Positions 41,876-50,574 of a stretch of DNA of 64,000 nt are shown here, in pieces. Numbering within the stretch: the stretch's first letter is position 1; each line of letters starts with the position of its first letter. The stretch lies in the NCBI RefSeq assembly GCF_045446075.1, contig NZ_JBJJBQ010000003.1, forward strand, positions 186,001-250,000. Reading direction: 5' to 3'. Position numbers and translations under genes: made by a program. This DNA comes from Flavisericum labens (GTDB lineage Bacteria > Bacteroidota > Bacteroidia > Flavobacteriales > Flavobacteriaceae). Under the pieces are notes generated by a model that saw only the letters and a list, made by a program, of their open reading frames with translations, ran no database searches and was not told the DNA's origin.

Positions 41876-44485
41876 TTGGCTAAAAAAGCAAAAAAGGAAA
41901 CACCGTTAATGAAACAGTACAATACTATTAAAGCAAAGTACCCTGATGCTTTATTGCTATTTCGTGTTGGAGATTTTTACGAAACCTTTGGTGAGGATGC
42001 AGTTCGTGCAGCTGGTATTTTAGGCATTGTTTTAACCCATAGGAACAACGGCGGTGAAAAAACCGAGTTGGCAGGATTTCCACACCACTCGCTAAATACT
42101 TATTTGCCAAAATTGGTAAAAGCAGGGGAGCGTGTTGCTATTTGCGACCAATTGGAAGATCCCAAACAAACCAAGAAAATTGTAAAGCGGGGCGTAACGG
42201 AGTTGGTGACGCCTGGTGTAGCTTTTAATGATGAGGTGCTGGTTTCAAAATCGAACAACTTTCTGTGTTCGGTATATTTCGATAAAAAATATATAGGCAT
42301 TTCGTTTTTGGATATTTCAACGGGTGAGTTTTTAACCTCGCAGGGTAACGCTGAGTATATTGACAAATTACTTCAAAATTTTAATCCGAGCGAAGTGTTG
42401 GTTTCGAAGCAAAAGCGCTCACTTTTTAAAGATACCTTTGGAGAAGACTTTCATACGTTTTATTTGGAAGATTGGGTATATCAAACTGATTATGCCTACG
42501 AAACACTAACAAAGCATTTTAATACGAAAACGTTGAAAGGTTTTGGTATAGAAGATTTGTACGAGGGCATTATTGCATCGGGTTCTATTCTTCATTATTT
42601 GGGAGAAACGCAACATCATAAATTAGAGCATATCACCTCCATTGCTCGTATTGCTGAAGACGATTATGTTTGGATGGACAAGTTTACCATTCGAAATTTA
42701 GAACTATACAATTCAACCAACAACAATGCAGTAACGCTGTTAAATATCATTGATAAAACCATTTCGCCTATGGGCGGGCGACTCCTGAAGCGCTGGTTGG
42801 CTTTGCCTTTAAAAAGTAAAGATAAAATTAAACTACGCCATGAGGTAGTTAGTTTTTTAACTAAGGAAGATGCTGTTCATCAAAAAATTCAAAACCATAT
42901 AAAACATATTGGAGATTTAGAACGGTTGATTTCCAAAACGGCTACTGGAAAGGTTAGCCCACGCGAAGTCATTCAGCTTAAAAACTCCTTGGAAGCCATT
43001 GTGCCCATTAAAGTTTTGGCGACCAATTGCGACAATGAGTCGCTTAAAATTATTGGTGATACGTTACAAAGTTGCGAGGTGCTCCGCGAAAAAATAAAGC
43101 AAACCTTAAATGAAGAGGCTCCAGTAAATGTGCTAAAGGGTAATACGGTTGCCGTTGGTTTTTCTTCAGAATTAGATGAACTCAGAAACCTGTCAAAATC
43201 TGGAAAAGATTATTTAGACGATATGCTTGAGCGTGAAAGTAAGCGTACAGGCATTACGTCATTAAAAATAGCATCAAACAATGTGTTTGGTTATTATATT
43301 GAAGTACGTAATACGCATAAAGACAAGGTTCCCGAAGAATGGATTAGGAAGCAAACTTTGGTAAACGCCGAACGTTATATTACGGAAGAGTTAAAAGAAT
43401 ATGAGGCCAAAATTTTAGGAGCAGAAGAGCGTATTTTGGCCATCGAGCAACAGTTGTTTGGCGAATTGGTAAATTGGATGAATCAATACATAAAAGCAGT
43501 TCAACAGAATGCCTATTTAATTGGGCAGATAGATTGTTTATGTGGGTTTGCACAGCTGGCAAAGGACAATAATTACGTCTACCCAACTATTGATGAATCG
43601 CATGATTTAGATATAAAAAACGGTCGCCACCCTGTCATCGAAAAGCAATTGCCTTTAGGAGAGGCTTATATTGCCAACGATGTGTTCTTAGACCGCACGT
43701 CGCAGCAAATCATTATGATTACGGGGCCAAACATGTCTGGTAAATCGGCTATTTTGCGTCAAACGGCTTTAATCGTGTTGTTGGCCCAAATAGGAAGTTT
43801 TGTGCCAGCGCAAGACGCTAAAATAGGCTTGGTTGATAAAATTTTTACGAGAGTAGGCGCCAGTGATAATATCTCGATGGGCGAATCTACTTTTATGGTT
43901 GAAATGAACGAAACGGCATCTATTCTTAATAATATTTCAGATAGAAGTTTGGTTTTGCTAGATGAAATTGGTCGTGGTACGAGTACGTATGACGGTATTT
44001 CCATTGCTTGGGCTATTAGCGAATATTTGCACGAACATCCTTCAAAACCAAAAACGCTTTTTGCAACGCATTACCACGAACTCAATGAAATGACCGAAAC
44101 GTTCGAGCGTATTAAAAACTTCAATGTTTCAGTAAAGGAATTAAAAGACAATGTGCTTTTTTTAAGAAAATTGGTTAATGGTGGAAGTGAGCATAGCTTT
44201 GGTATTCATGTAGCAAAAATGGCTGGAATGCCACAACAAGTTTTACATCGGGCTAATAAAATTCTGAAGAAGTTGGAGAAATCGCATTCCAGTGAAGAGC
44301 TTACTGATAAGGTGAAATCGATACAGGACGATATGCAATTGAGTTTTTTCAACTTAGACGACCCGTTACTTGAGAATATTAAAGACGAAATATTACAAAC
44401 TGATATTGATACACTTACTCCCGTAGAAGCGCTTATGAAACTGAATGAAATTAAGCGGATGTTGGTCAAGAAAAAACAGGCGTAA
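41876..44485 (+). CDS. mutS: DNA mismatch repair protein MutS
   Basis: The 869-residue protein has the mismatch-recognition motif FRVGDFYETFGEDA (Phe-X-Glu), core and clamp domains, the Walker A GPNMSGKS at about 622-629, and Walker B LLDEIGRGTSTYDG. It recognises mismatches and recruits MutL. Translation appears to start at TTG (41876), giving MAKKAKKETPLMKQY, which fits family openings; no closer ATG keeps the DNA-binding start. It is monocistronic on the plus strand. Confidence 0.97.
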   Translation: MAKKAKKETPLMKQYNTIKAKYPDALLLFRVGDFYETFGEDAVRAAGILGIVLTHRNNGGEKTELAGFPHHSLNTYLPKLVKAGERVAICDQLEDPKQTKKIVKRGVTELVTPGVAFNDEVLVSKSNNFLCSVYFDKKYIGISFLDISTGEFLTSQGNAEYIDKLLQNFNPSEVLVSKQKRSLFKDTFGEDFHTFYLEDWVYQTDYAYETLTKHFNTKTLKGFGIEDLYEGIIASGSILHYLGETQHHKLEHITSIARIAEDDYVWMDKFTIRNLELYNSTNNNAVTLLNIIDKTISPMGGRLLKRWLALPLKSKDKIKLRHEVVSFLTKEDAVHQKIQNHIKHIGDLERLISKTATGKVSPREVIQLKNSLEAIVPIKVLATNCDNESLKIIGDTLQSCEVLREKIKQTLNEEAPVNVLKGNTVAVGFSSELDELRNLSKSGKDYLDDMLERESKRTGITSLKIASNNVFGYYIEVRNTHKDKVPEEWIRKQTLVNAERYITEELKEYEAKILGAEERILAIEQQLFGELVNWMNQYIKAVQQNAYLIGQIDCLCGFAQLAKDNNYVYPTIDESHDLDIKNGRHPVIEKQLPLGEAYIANDVFLDRTSQQIIMITGPNMSGKSAILRQTALIVLLAQIGSFVPAQDAKIGLVDKIFTRVGASDNISMGESTFMVEMNETASILNNISDRSLVLLDEIGRGTSTYDGISIAWAISEYLHEHPSKPKTLFATHYHELNEMTETFERIKNFNVSVKELKDNVLFLRKLVNGGSEHSFGIHVAKMAGMPQQVLHRANKILKKLEKSHSSEELTDKVKSIQDDMQLSFFNLDDPLLENIKDEILQTDIDTLTPVEALMKLNEIKRMLVKKKQA

Positions 44486-44514
44486 AATAAATTTTATTTA
44501 TTTTAACAAAAGGC

Positions 44515-44544
44515 TTTGGTTTTATTAGAAATATTTTAAATTTG
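44515..44544 (+). promoter_or_regulatory. Bacteroidota promoter of the tRNA-Gly/tRNA-Leu pair
   Basis: TTTG (44515-44518), an 18-base spacer and TAAATTTG (44537-44544) match both boxes of the primary-sigma consensus, 37 bases upstream of tRNA-Gly. Confidence 0.78.
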
Positions 44545-44581
44545 CATCCGCAATACGCTATTGCACGTTCATCAACATACT

Positions 44582-44653
44582 GCGAAAGTAGCTCAGGGGT
44601 AGAGCATCACCTTGCCAAGGTGAGGGTCGCGGGTTCAAATCCCGTCTTTCGCT
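44582..44653 (+). tRNA. tRNA-Gly(GCC)
   Basis: The acceptor arms GCGAAAG (44582-44588) and CTTTCGC (44646-44652) pair fully with discriminator T. The anticodon loop TTGCCAA in a CACC/GGTG stem gives anticodon GCC. The T arm is CGGGTTCAAATCCCG. It is 24 bases upstream of tRNA-Leu on the same strand. Confidence 0.97.
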
Positions 44654-44677
44654 CTGATACTTTTTAGATATACCAAT

Positions 44678-44761
44678 GCTGAAGTGGTGGAATTGGTAGA
44701 CACGTTGGACTTAAAATCCAATGACCATTAGGTCGTGCGGGTTCAAGTCCCGCCTTCAGTA
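44678..44761 (+). tRNA. tRNA-Leu(TAA)
   Basis: The acceptor arms GCTGAAG (44678-44684) and CTTCAGT (44754-44760) pair with one G-U, plus discriminator A. The anticodon stem TTGGA/TCCAA encloses CTTAAAA, giving anticodon TAA. The variable arm is long (TGACCATTAGGTCG), a class II feature. A terminator follows. Confidence 0.97.
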
Positions 44762-44767
44762 CTTAGA

Positions 44768-44815
44768 AAAACCGTAAACGATTAAATATCAATTGTTTGC
44801 GGTTTTCTTGTTTCT
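44768..44815 (+). terminator. Terminator after the tRNA-Gly/tRNA-Leu pair
   Basis: AAAACCGTAAAC (44768-44779) pairs with GTTTGCGGTTTT (44795-44806) with one G-U, then a short T-rich tail. Confidence 0.82.
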
Positions 44816-44912
44816 TATCTAGTCAACCATTAGTTAACAATTTCAATAAAAGGGGGATTTTTACTCTTTTTTATAGGTTGGAAAAACTCGGTCTTTGTTG
44901 TGTGTAGTGTTT

Positions 44913-45341
44913 TTAACCTACCATTCTTAAAGCAATATCTCCGTTCGATTGTTGCTCGGTTTGTATAAAAACTAAATTCAAGTTTAAAATATTATCGTAC
45001 TTTAAGATTAGAGCGTGACCTTTTATATCTTTGTACTCTAACTCATTTAGAGGTTTGCGAGAAGCATCTTTTATGTAAATTAAATTAAGATTTCCATCTT
45101 CTGAAAGTTCATAATCACTAGTACACCTGTATAGGTAAATGGACTTGCAACAAAAAGTCCAGTCTAATATAGTAAGTCCATCCTCAGAAAAAATTTCGAA
45201 TGGCATATTTTCGTTGTTTATGAATCTTATGTAATAAATAAAGTCCGTCCCTTGTTCCCGCACTGTTCCTTGTTGCTCTTCCAAAAAGGCAATAGTTAAG
45301 TTGTAGTCATCTGAATCATTACAACTAACAATTAAAAGCAA
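44913..45341 (-). CDS. Hypothetical lipoprotein whose canonical start codon is missing
   Basis: Read from TTG at 45341 the ORF is 142 residues and would begin LLIVSC, too short for a signal peptide. In frame upstream the codons are TAG CAG AAA AAA TTA ATT TAC ATT TTA GCA TTA TTG, i.e. QKKLIYILALLLLIVSC, a perfect lipoprotein signal sequence starting right after a stop at 45372-45374 with CAG where ATG is expected. So the start codon seems mutated. The mature part is unrecognised. It may be unexpressed, or start at ATT. Confidence 0.6.
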   Translation of the reverse strand: MLLIVSCNDSDDYNLTIAFLEEQQGTVREQGTDFIYYIRFINNENMPFEIFSEDGLTILDWTFCCKSIYLYRCTSDYELSEDGNLNLIYIKDASRKPLNELEYKDIKGHALILKYDNILNLNLVFIQTEQQSNGDIALRMVG

Positions 45342-45472
45342 TAATGCTAAAATGTAAATTAATTTTTTCTGCTAAATTTATTCTATATTTCGACTTAAAA
45401 CTTTCCGATATTTCTTGGGCCTTATTATGCTTATTTTAAATGAGAAGTGATATAAAATAAATCTCAAATATT

Positions 45473-46567
45473 ATGATGATAAACAATAAGATAACGACAT
45501 CAATCTTTTTTAGCGTTTTTATTGCGGTTTTAATATTTAGCTGCAAGCAAGAAAATAAACAACCCAAATCCATCATCCAATCCGAAAGTCACCAAGACAT
45601 CAAAACTCCCGATGGTATGATTTGGGTAAAAAGGAAGACCTTTACCCAAGGGGCAAAGGATGGAGATAAATATGCGATGCCTCGAGAAAAACCTTCGCAC
45701 ACTGTTACTGTAGATGGTTTTTTTATTGATATCACCGAAGTAACAAACAAAAAATTTAGAACTTTTATTGATGCTATCGATTATGTAACCGTTGCAGAAC
45801 GCCCCATAGATTGGGAAGAAATGAAAAAAGACTTGCCTGAAGGTACACCAAAGCCACACGATTCTTTGTTGCAACCAGGCAGCTTAATTTTCAATAAAAA
45901 TGTAAACCAGGTAGCTACTATGGGTGATTATTCGCAGTGGTGGATCTGGAAAACTGGTGCCAATTGGAAACACCCACTAGGGCCAGGAAGTTCAATTGAT
46001 GCTAAAGATAATTATCCGGTCGTGCATATTGCTTATGAGGATGCCCTAGCCTACTGTAAATGGGCAAATAGGCGCTTGCCAACCGAGGCTGAATGGGAAG
46101 CGGCAGCGCAGGGCACTGCAATCAATAATATTTATACATGGGGAAATAGCATAGAAGTTTTAAACGAAAATGCGAATACATGGCAAGGCGTGTTTCCCAT
46201 TAAAAATGAGCCTATAGATGGATTTGAATTTATAGCCCCTGTTAAGTCTTATCCTCCAAATACTATTGGTTTGTATGACATGATGGGTAATGTTTGGGAG
46301 TTGACTAGCGACTGGTTTAACGTGAACTACTATCAAGAATTAGACACGACAACGGATGTGGTAAACCCCAAAGGTGCCGATAAAGGTTATAGTCCCAGTA
46401 ACCCTTACCAAGAGGAGCATATTATAAAAGGAGGCTCGTTTTTGTGCCATGCATCGTATTGCGCCAGTTTTAGGATCTCTGCAAAAATGGGGACAAGCCC
46501 AGATTCGGCATCAGACCACGTTGGGTTCAGAACGGTGGCAACGCCAATAATGTTAAGAAATAAATAA
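45473..46567 (+). CDS. SUMF1/FGE-like formylglycine-generating enzyme lipoprotein
   Basis: The 364-residue protein has a lipoprotein signal (Cys24 in IFSC) and a formylglycine-generating enzyme (SUMF1) domain at about 45-360. The C-terminal motif GGSFLCHASYC keeps both active-site cysteines, Cys325 and Cys330, and the following SPDSASDHVGFR matches the family. FGEs oxidise a Cys or Ser in sulfatases to formylglycine. No sulfatase is in the window. It is 136 bases before a sodium:solute symporter gene on the same strand. Confidence 0.9.
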   Translation: MMINNKITTSIFFSVFIAVLIFSCKQENKQPKSIIQSESHQDIKTPDGMIWVKRKTFTQGAKDGDKYAMPREKPSHTVTVDGFFIDITEVTNKKFRTFIDAIDYVTVAERPIDWEEMKKDLPEGTPKPHDSLLQPGSLIFNKNVNQVATMGDYSQWWIWKTGANWKHPLGPGSSIDAKDNYPVVHIAYEDALAYCKWANRRLPTEAEWEAAAQGTAINNIYTWGNSIEVLNENANTWQGVFPIKNEPIDGFEFIAPVKSYPPNTIGLYDMMGNVWELTSDWFNVNYYQELDTTTDVVNPKGADKGYSPSNPYQEEHIIKGGSFLCHASYCASFRISAKMGTSPDSASDHVGFRTVATPIMLRNK

Positions 46568-46703
46568 AGCTTATTTCGGACACGTAAAATCGATTTCAAT
46601 AAAATTCAATTTAGTTGAAGCTTAAGAATAAAATGTGTTTCTTTATTGCGTATTTGAACTAATATATTATTCAGTAACATTAAAGTCGACTAAATAGAAA
46701 AAT

Positions 46704-48518
46704 ATGGTATCCTTAGACACCTTAGATTATGTATTGATTATATTATTTTTTGTAATTACTTTATCCATAGGGATTTATGTTTCAAAAAAATCTGGAAAAA
46801 ATTCTTCAGAGTTTTTTCTGTCTGGACGAACGATGCCATGGTGGTTGTTAGGAGTTTCAATGGTCGCTACAACATTTTCAACCGATACGCCTAATTTAGT
46901 TACCGATATTGTTAGAACTAATGGGGTTTCTGGTAATTGGGTTTGGTGGGCATTTTTGCTCACTGGTTTGTTAACGGTTTTTGTGTACGCTAAATTATGG
47001 CGAAAATCGAATGTGAACACCGATATTGAATTTTATGAATTTCGCTATGGCGGAAAACCAGCCAGTTTTTTAAGAAAATTTAGAGCGATTTACCTTGGCG
47101 TTATTTTTAATATTATCACGATGTCTTCGGTGACTCTGGCGGCCATAAAAATAGGAGGTATCATGTTAGGCCTAGAACCATGGCAAACGGTGGTTAGTGC
47201 AGGTTTAATAACGGTAGTCTTTAGTGCGTTGGGCGGTTTTAAAGGTGTGGTTTACACCGACTTTGTTTTGTTTTTTGTGGCTATGGGAGGTTCTATAGGA
47301 GCTGCATATTACCTTGTAAATTTGCCAGATGTGGGTGGTGTGGAAGCCTTACTGGCGAATGAAGGGGTGGCGGACAAATTATCAATATTACCAGATTTTG
47401 GCAATACGCAGGCATTAATAACCTTATTGATTATTCCTTTGGCAGTACAATGGTGGAGTTCTTGGTATCCTGGTGCTGAGCCAGGAGGAGGAGGGTATAT
47501 AGCACAACGAATGTTGGCCGCAAAAGATGAAAACCATGCTATTGGTGCCACGTTCTTCTTTAATATTATGCATTATGCGTTACGCCCATGGCCATGGATT
47601 TTGGTGGCTCTGGCATCGTTAGTTGTTTTTCCTGATTTGGCTAGTATTCATGAGGCGTTTCCAAATATAGCAGATGACAAATTGGGTCATGATTTAGCCT
47701 ATTCTGCTATGCTTACCAAATTACCGAGTGGTTTGTTAGGTTTGGTTTTGGCATCTTTGATAGCAGCTTACATGAGTACCATCTCTACACAATTAAATTG
47801 GGGATCGTCTTATATCGTCTACGACTTCTATAAACAGCAAATTAACCCAGAAGCTTCAGAGAAAAAATTAGTAGCTATTGGTAGATTTTCAACCGTGGTT
47901 TTAATGGTTTTAAGTGCTGTTTTGGCGTTGGTATTGCAAAACGCGCTACAATTGTTTGAACTCTTACTTGTGTTTGGTGCAGGTACAGGTTTAATATTTA
48001 TTCTGCGCTGGTTTTGGTGGCGCATTAACGCATGGAGTGAGATTACGGCTATGTTTGCATCGGGAATTATATCTATTGTTTTAAAGCTTACACCAATAGG
48101 TGATGTGTTATTTGATGTGGAATCCGGAATATTCCCAGATTGGTTCGAATACCCTTTTGTTGTTCTTGTTACAACTATAGTTTGGTTGTTAGCGACTTAT
48201 ATTACGCAGCCAGAATCTAAAGCTGTACTTCGGTCTTTTTATGAAAAGATACAGCCAGGAGGACCGGGTTGGAGTAAAGTTGTTCGGGAGGCAGAGCTTG
48301 AAAATGTAAAAATAGCTGATAGTGGGAAAGAGTGGTCGGTGCCGTCAGGAATCAAGGCTATGGTATTGGGGTGTATTTTAATTTATAGCTGCATGTTTTC
48401 AACGGGTTATATTATTTACGGCGACTACAATAGGGCATTAATTCTAATTTCTATAGCGATTTTATCAGCAATACTGTTGATAAGAATTTGGAAAAAAATA
48501 AGAACAAAAATATTATGA
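46704..48518 (+). CDS. Sodium:solute symporter (SSS family)
   Basis: The 604-residue protein has about 13-14 membrane helices of the SSS fold. It opens with a helix near 8-25, then KKSGKNSSEFFLSGRTMPWW, a conserved SSS element, and has VVYTDFVLFF near helix 6 and AAYMSTISTQLNWGSSY as the sodium-site helix. It should carry a sugar, carboxylate or amino acid into the cytoplasm with Na+. The substrate is unknown; the FGE-like neighbour and uronate genes hint at a sugar acid. Confidence 0.9.
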   Translation: MVSLDTLDYVLIILFFVITLSIGIYVSKKSGKNSSEFFLSGRTMPWWLLGVSMVATTFSTDTPNLVTDIVRTNGVSGNWVWWAFLLTGLLTVFVYAKLWRKSNVNTDIEFYEFRYGGKPASFLRKFRAIYLGVIFNIITMSSVTLAAIKIGGIMLGLEPWQTVVSAGLITVVFSALGGFKGVVYTDFVLFFVAMGGSIGAAYYLVNLPDVGGVEALLANEGVADKLSILPDFGNTQALITLLIIPLAVQWWSSWYPGAEPGGGGYIAQRMLAAKDENHAIGATFFFNIMHYALRPWPWILVALASLVVFPDLASIHEAFPNIADDKLGHDLAYSAMLTKLPSGLLGLVLASLIAAYMSTISTQLNWGSSYIVYDFYKQQINPEASEKKLVAIGRFSTVVLMVLSAVLALVLQNALQLFELLLVFGAGTGLIFILRWFWWRINAWSEITAMFASGIISIVLKLTPIGDVLFDVESGIFPDWFEYPFVVLVTTIVWLLATYITQPESKAVLRSFYEKIQPGGPGWSKVVREAELENVKIADSGKEWSVPSGIKAMVLGCILIYSCMFSTGYIIYGDYNRALILISIAILSAILLIRIWKKIRTKIL

Positions 48519-48661
48519 GATTTATTCTATTTCGAAACGTAATTATTTAATGTCGCAGTTTTAAGTGGTTAGTTTCTAAGTGATTTGAAAATTCAAGATT
48601 AGATGTTTGCATTATCCTGTTGCATATTAATATGGTCTCTATTGAAAAAGTTATTTCTACA

Positions 48662-48702
48662 GCAAAACAAAAGCCGCCCAATTAAGGCGGCTTTGATTTT
48701 AT
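48662..48702. terminator. Convergent bidirectional terminator
   Basis: AAAGCCGCC (48670-48678) pairs with GGCGGCTTT (48686-48694), with A-rich and T-rich flanks on both sides. It separates the symporter gene and the convergent repeat lipoprotein gene. Confidence 0.85.
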
Positions 48703-48722
48703 TTATAAAAAAACCAGTATTT

Positions 48723-49025
48723 TTATTCTAGTTCTTTAGCTTTATTTTCAATAGCGTCACCAGCTTCTTCCATGGCTTCCCCAGTTTCGTTAACGGCTTC
48801 GTCTGTAGCGTCAATAGCTTCGTCTATGGCTTTGCCAGCTTCTTCCATTGCGCCTTCTGTAGCATCCGCTGCGTTGTCTGCAGCTTCTTCCATTGCATCA
48901 CCAGCATTCTCCATAGCTTCTTCAACTGAATCAGCTTTTTTAGTATCTCTACAAGAGGTGAAACTTATAGTTAATGCTGCCAACAAAACGGTACTCAATA
49001 ATAATTTTTTCATTTTAGTATTCAT
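48723..49025 (-). CDS. Ala/Glu-rich repeat lipoprotein
   Basis: The 100-residue protein has a signal peptide with a lipobox ending in Cys (FTSC) and a mature part built almost only of Ala, Glu, Asp, Met and Gly in an 11-residue periodicity (EEAGKAIDEAI, NETGEAMEEAG). It resembles LEA-like or apolipoprotein-like amphipathic helices. It shares its composition with the lipoprotein at 13495-13683. The start could be four residues later. Function unassigned. Confidence 0.82.
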   Translation of the reverse strand: MNTKMKKLLLSTVLLAALTISFTSCRDTKKADSVEEAMENAGDAMEEAADNAADATEGAMEEAGKAIDEAIDATDEAVNETGEAMEEAGDAIENKAKELE

Positions 49026-49116
49026 TTTAGTGTTAATTATTTAAGACGCTGATTAATTTAAGGAATTTTTTTGTTAATTCTGTTAATGACTAACAAAATT
49101 TATTGCGACTTTATGG

Positions 49117-50352
49117 TTATATACGAAGTTGATTGAGGATTTGGATTACCGCACCTTTGTTTTTAATGATGAATTTGGAATTAGCCGTACCAGTTTCTTG
49201 ACGTTTTACTTCATTTTTAATCAAATCATCCAAAATATGGTTTAATTCTTTTTGATTTGAAATTGAAAACATGCCACCATTGTCTATGAGGTCCTTAGCT
49301 TCGGGAAATTTATCATAATTATGGCCAATAATAATGGGTACACCAAATACGGCTGGTTCCAGAGTGTTATGTAGGCCAGTATTCCCCATGGCGCCACCTA
49401 CATAAGCAATGTCGGCGTAGTTGTAAATTTTTGTGAGAATACCGATCGTGTCAATTATAAAAACTTTCTGTTTTGAGAGCTGTGTATCGTCTTTTTCAGA
49501 ATAAAGCACATGAGATACTTTTAATTTTTCCTGAATGTTTTTGATGTGCGTAGCCTTTATGTCGTGCGGTGCAATAATAAATTTTACATCGGCTTTATCA
49601 TGCTTGTTAATATATTCGATCAATAAATTTTCATCTTCAGGCCAGGAACTACCAATTACAATACATAGTTGGTTGTTTTTAAAACCTTCAATAAAAGGTA
49701 AAGTATTGTCTTGCTCTAATTGACTGAAAACTCTATCGAACCGGGTATCGCCACTAACCGTAACATTGTTGTAATTTATGGATTCTAACAGTTGTTTTGA
49801 AACCTCGTTTTGGGTAAAAATGTGTTCGAAAGCAAAAAGAGACTCTCTAAGCGGTTTACCCAATGGTTTAAAATATGTTTGATTTTTTCTGAACGCCGCC
49901 GATATTAAAATGGCTTTAAGATTGTTTTTTTTTAGTTGATTTAAATAATTAGGCCAAATATCATATTTGACGAATACGGTAAGTTCAGGTTTTACCAAAT
50001 CTACAAAATGCTTGGCATTAGTCTTTGTATCCATGGGTAAATAGATTACCACATCAGCTATGGGAGAGTTTTCCCGCACTTCGTAGCCCGATGGTGAAAA
50101 AAAAGTTAGAACAATTTTGTGTTCAGAATAGTGTTTTCTGAGGACTTTAAAAACGGGAAGACCTTGCTCATATTCGCCTAGTGACGAACAATGAAACCAT
50201 AAAGTTTTGGCATTATCAGCTAACTCTGAATTTAGTGTGTTAAATGCTCGTTTTCTTCCTTCTACACCGCTTTTCAACTTGTCATTAAATGGTGCAGCAC
50301 ATTTTAAAATGAAATGTGCCATGTAAATGCCTATGTTATAAATAAAACTCAA
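49117..50352 (-). CDS. waaA: 3-deoxy-D-manno-octulosonic acid transferase
   Basis: The 411-residue GT30 glycosyltransferase has LWFHCSSLGEYEQGLP near 50 with the catalytic Glu, and HNTLEPAVFGVPIIIGHNYDKFPEA near 330-355. It adds KDO to lipid IVA in lipopolysaccharide core synthesis. The N-terminal hydrophobic segment anchors it to the inner membrane. It is monocistronic on the minus strand and divergent from the DegT gene. Confidence 0.95.
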   Translation of the reverse strand: MSFIYNIGIYMAHFILKCAAPFNDKLKSGVEGRKRAFNTLNSELADNAKTLWFHCSSLGEYEQGLPVFKVLRKHYSEHKIVLTFFSPSGYEVRENSPIADVVIYLPMDTKTNAKHFVDLVKPELTVFVKYDIWPNYLNQLKKNNLKAILISAAFRKNQTYFKPLGKPLRESLFAFEHIFTQNEVSKQLLESINYNNVTVSGDTRFDRVFSQLEQDNTLPFIEGFKNNQLCIVIGSSWPEDENLLIEYINKHDKADVKFIIAPHDIKATHIKNIQEKLKVSHVLYSEKDDTQLSKQKVFIIDTIGILTKIYNYADIAYVGGAMGNTGLHNTLEPAVFGVPIIIGHNYDKFPEAKDLIDNGGMFSISNQKELNHILDDLIKNEVKRQETGTANSKFIIKNKGAVIQILNQLRI

Positions 50353-50469
50353 ATGCCTTTATTTGTTGCTAAAATACATTTCTTTAAGAAAACGAATTCC
50401 TTTATTTTTAAAAAAGAACACTTATATATAATCAAGAACTCTATTAGGCAAATATTCACAAATGTTTGA

Positions 50470-50500
50470 TTGTATAGCGTTAATGATTTTTGTAATTTTG
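50470..50500 (+). promoter_or_regulatory. Bacteroidota promoter of the DegT-galE pair
   Basis: TTG (50470-50472), a 20-base spacer and TAATTTTG (50493-50500) match the primary-sigma boxes, 74 bases before the chosen DegT start. Confidence 0.6.
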
Positions 50501-50574
50501 AGAACTGCGAATCCAGTGGGATTTGTGTTAAAACGGCTTTTCAAATAAGGTGTAAAAGCTATAATATTTTTTTG

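Noticed and set aside
48772..49044. Ala/Ser-rich plus-strand open frame over the repeat lipoprotein
   Set aside because: It is the antisense of an Ala/Glu repeat and has no signal or motif.
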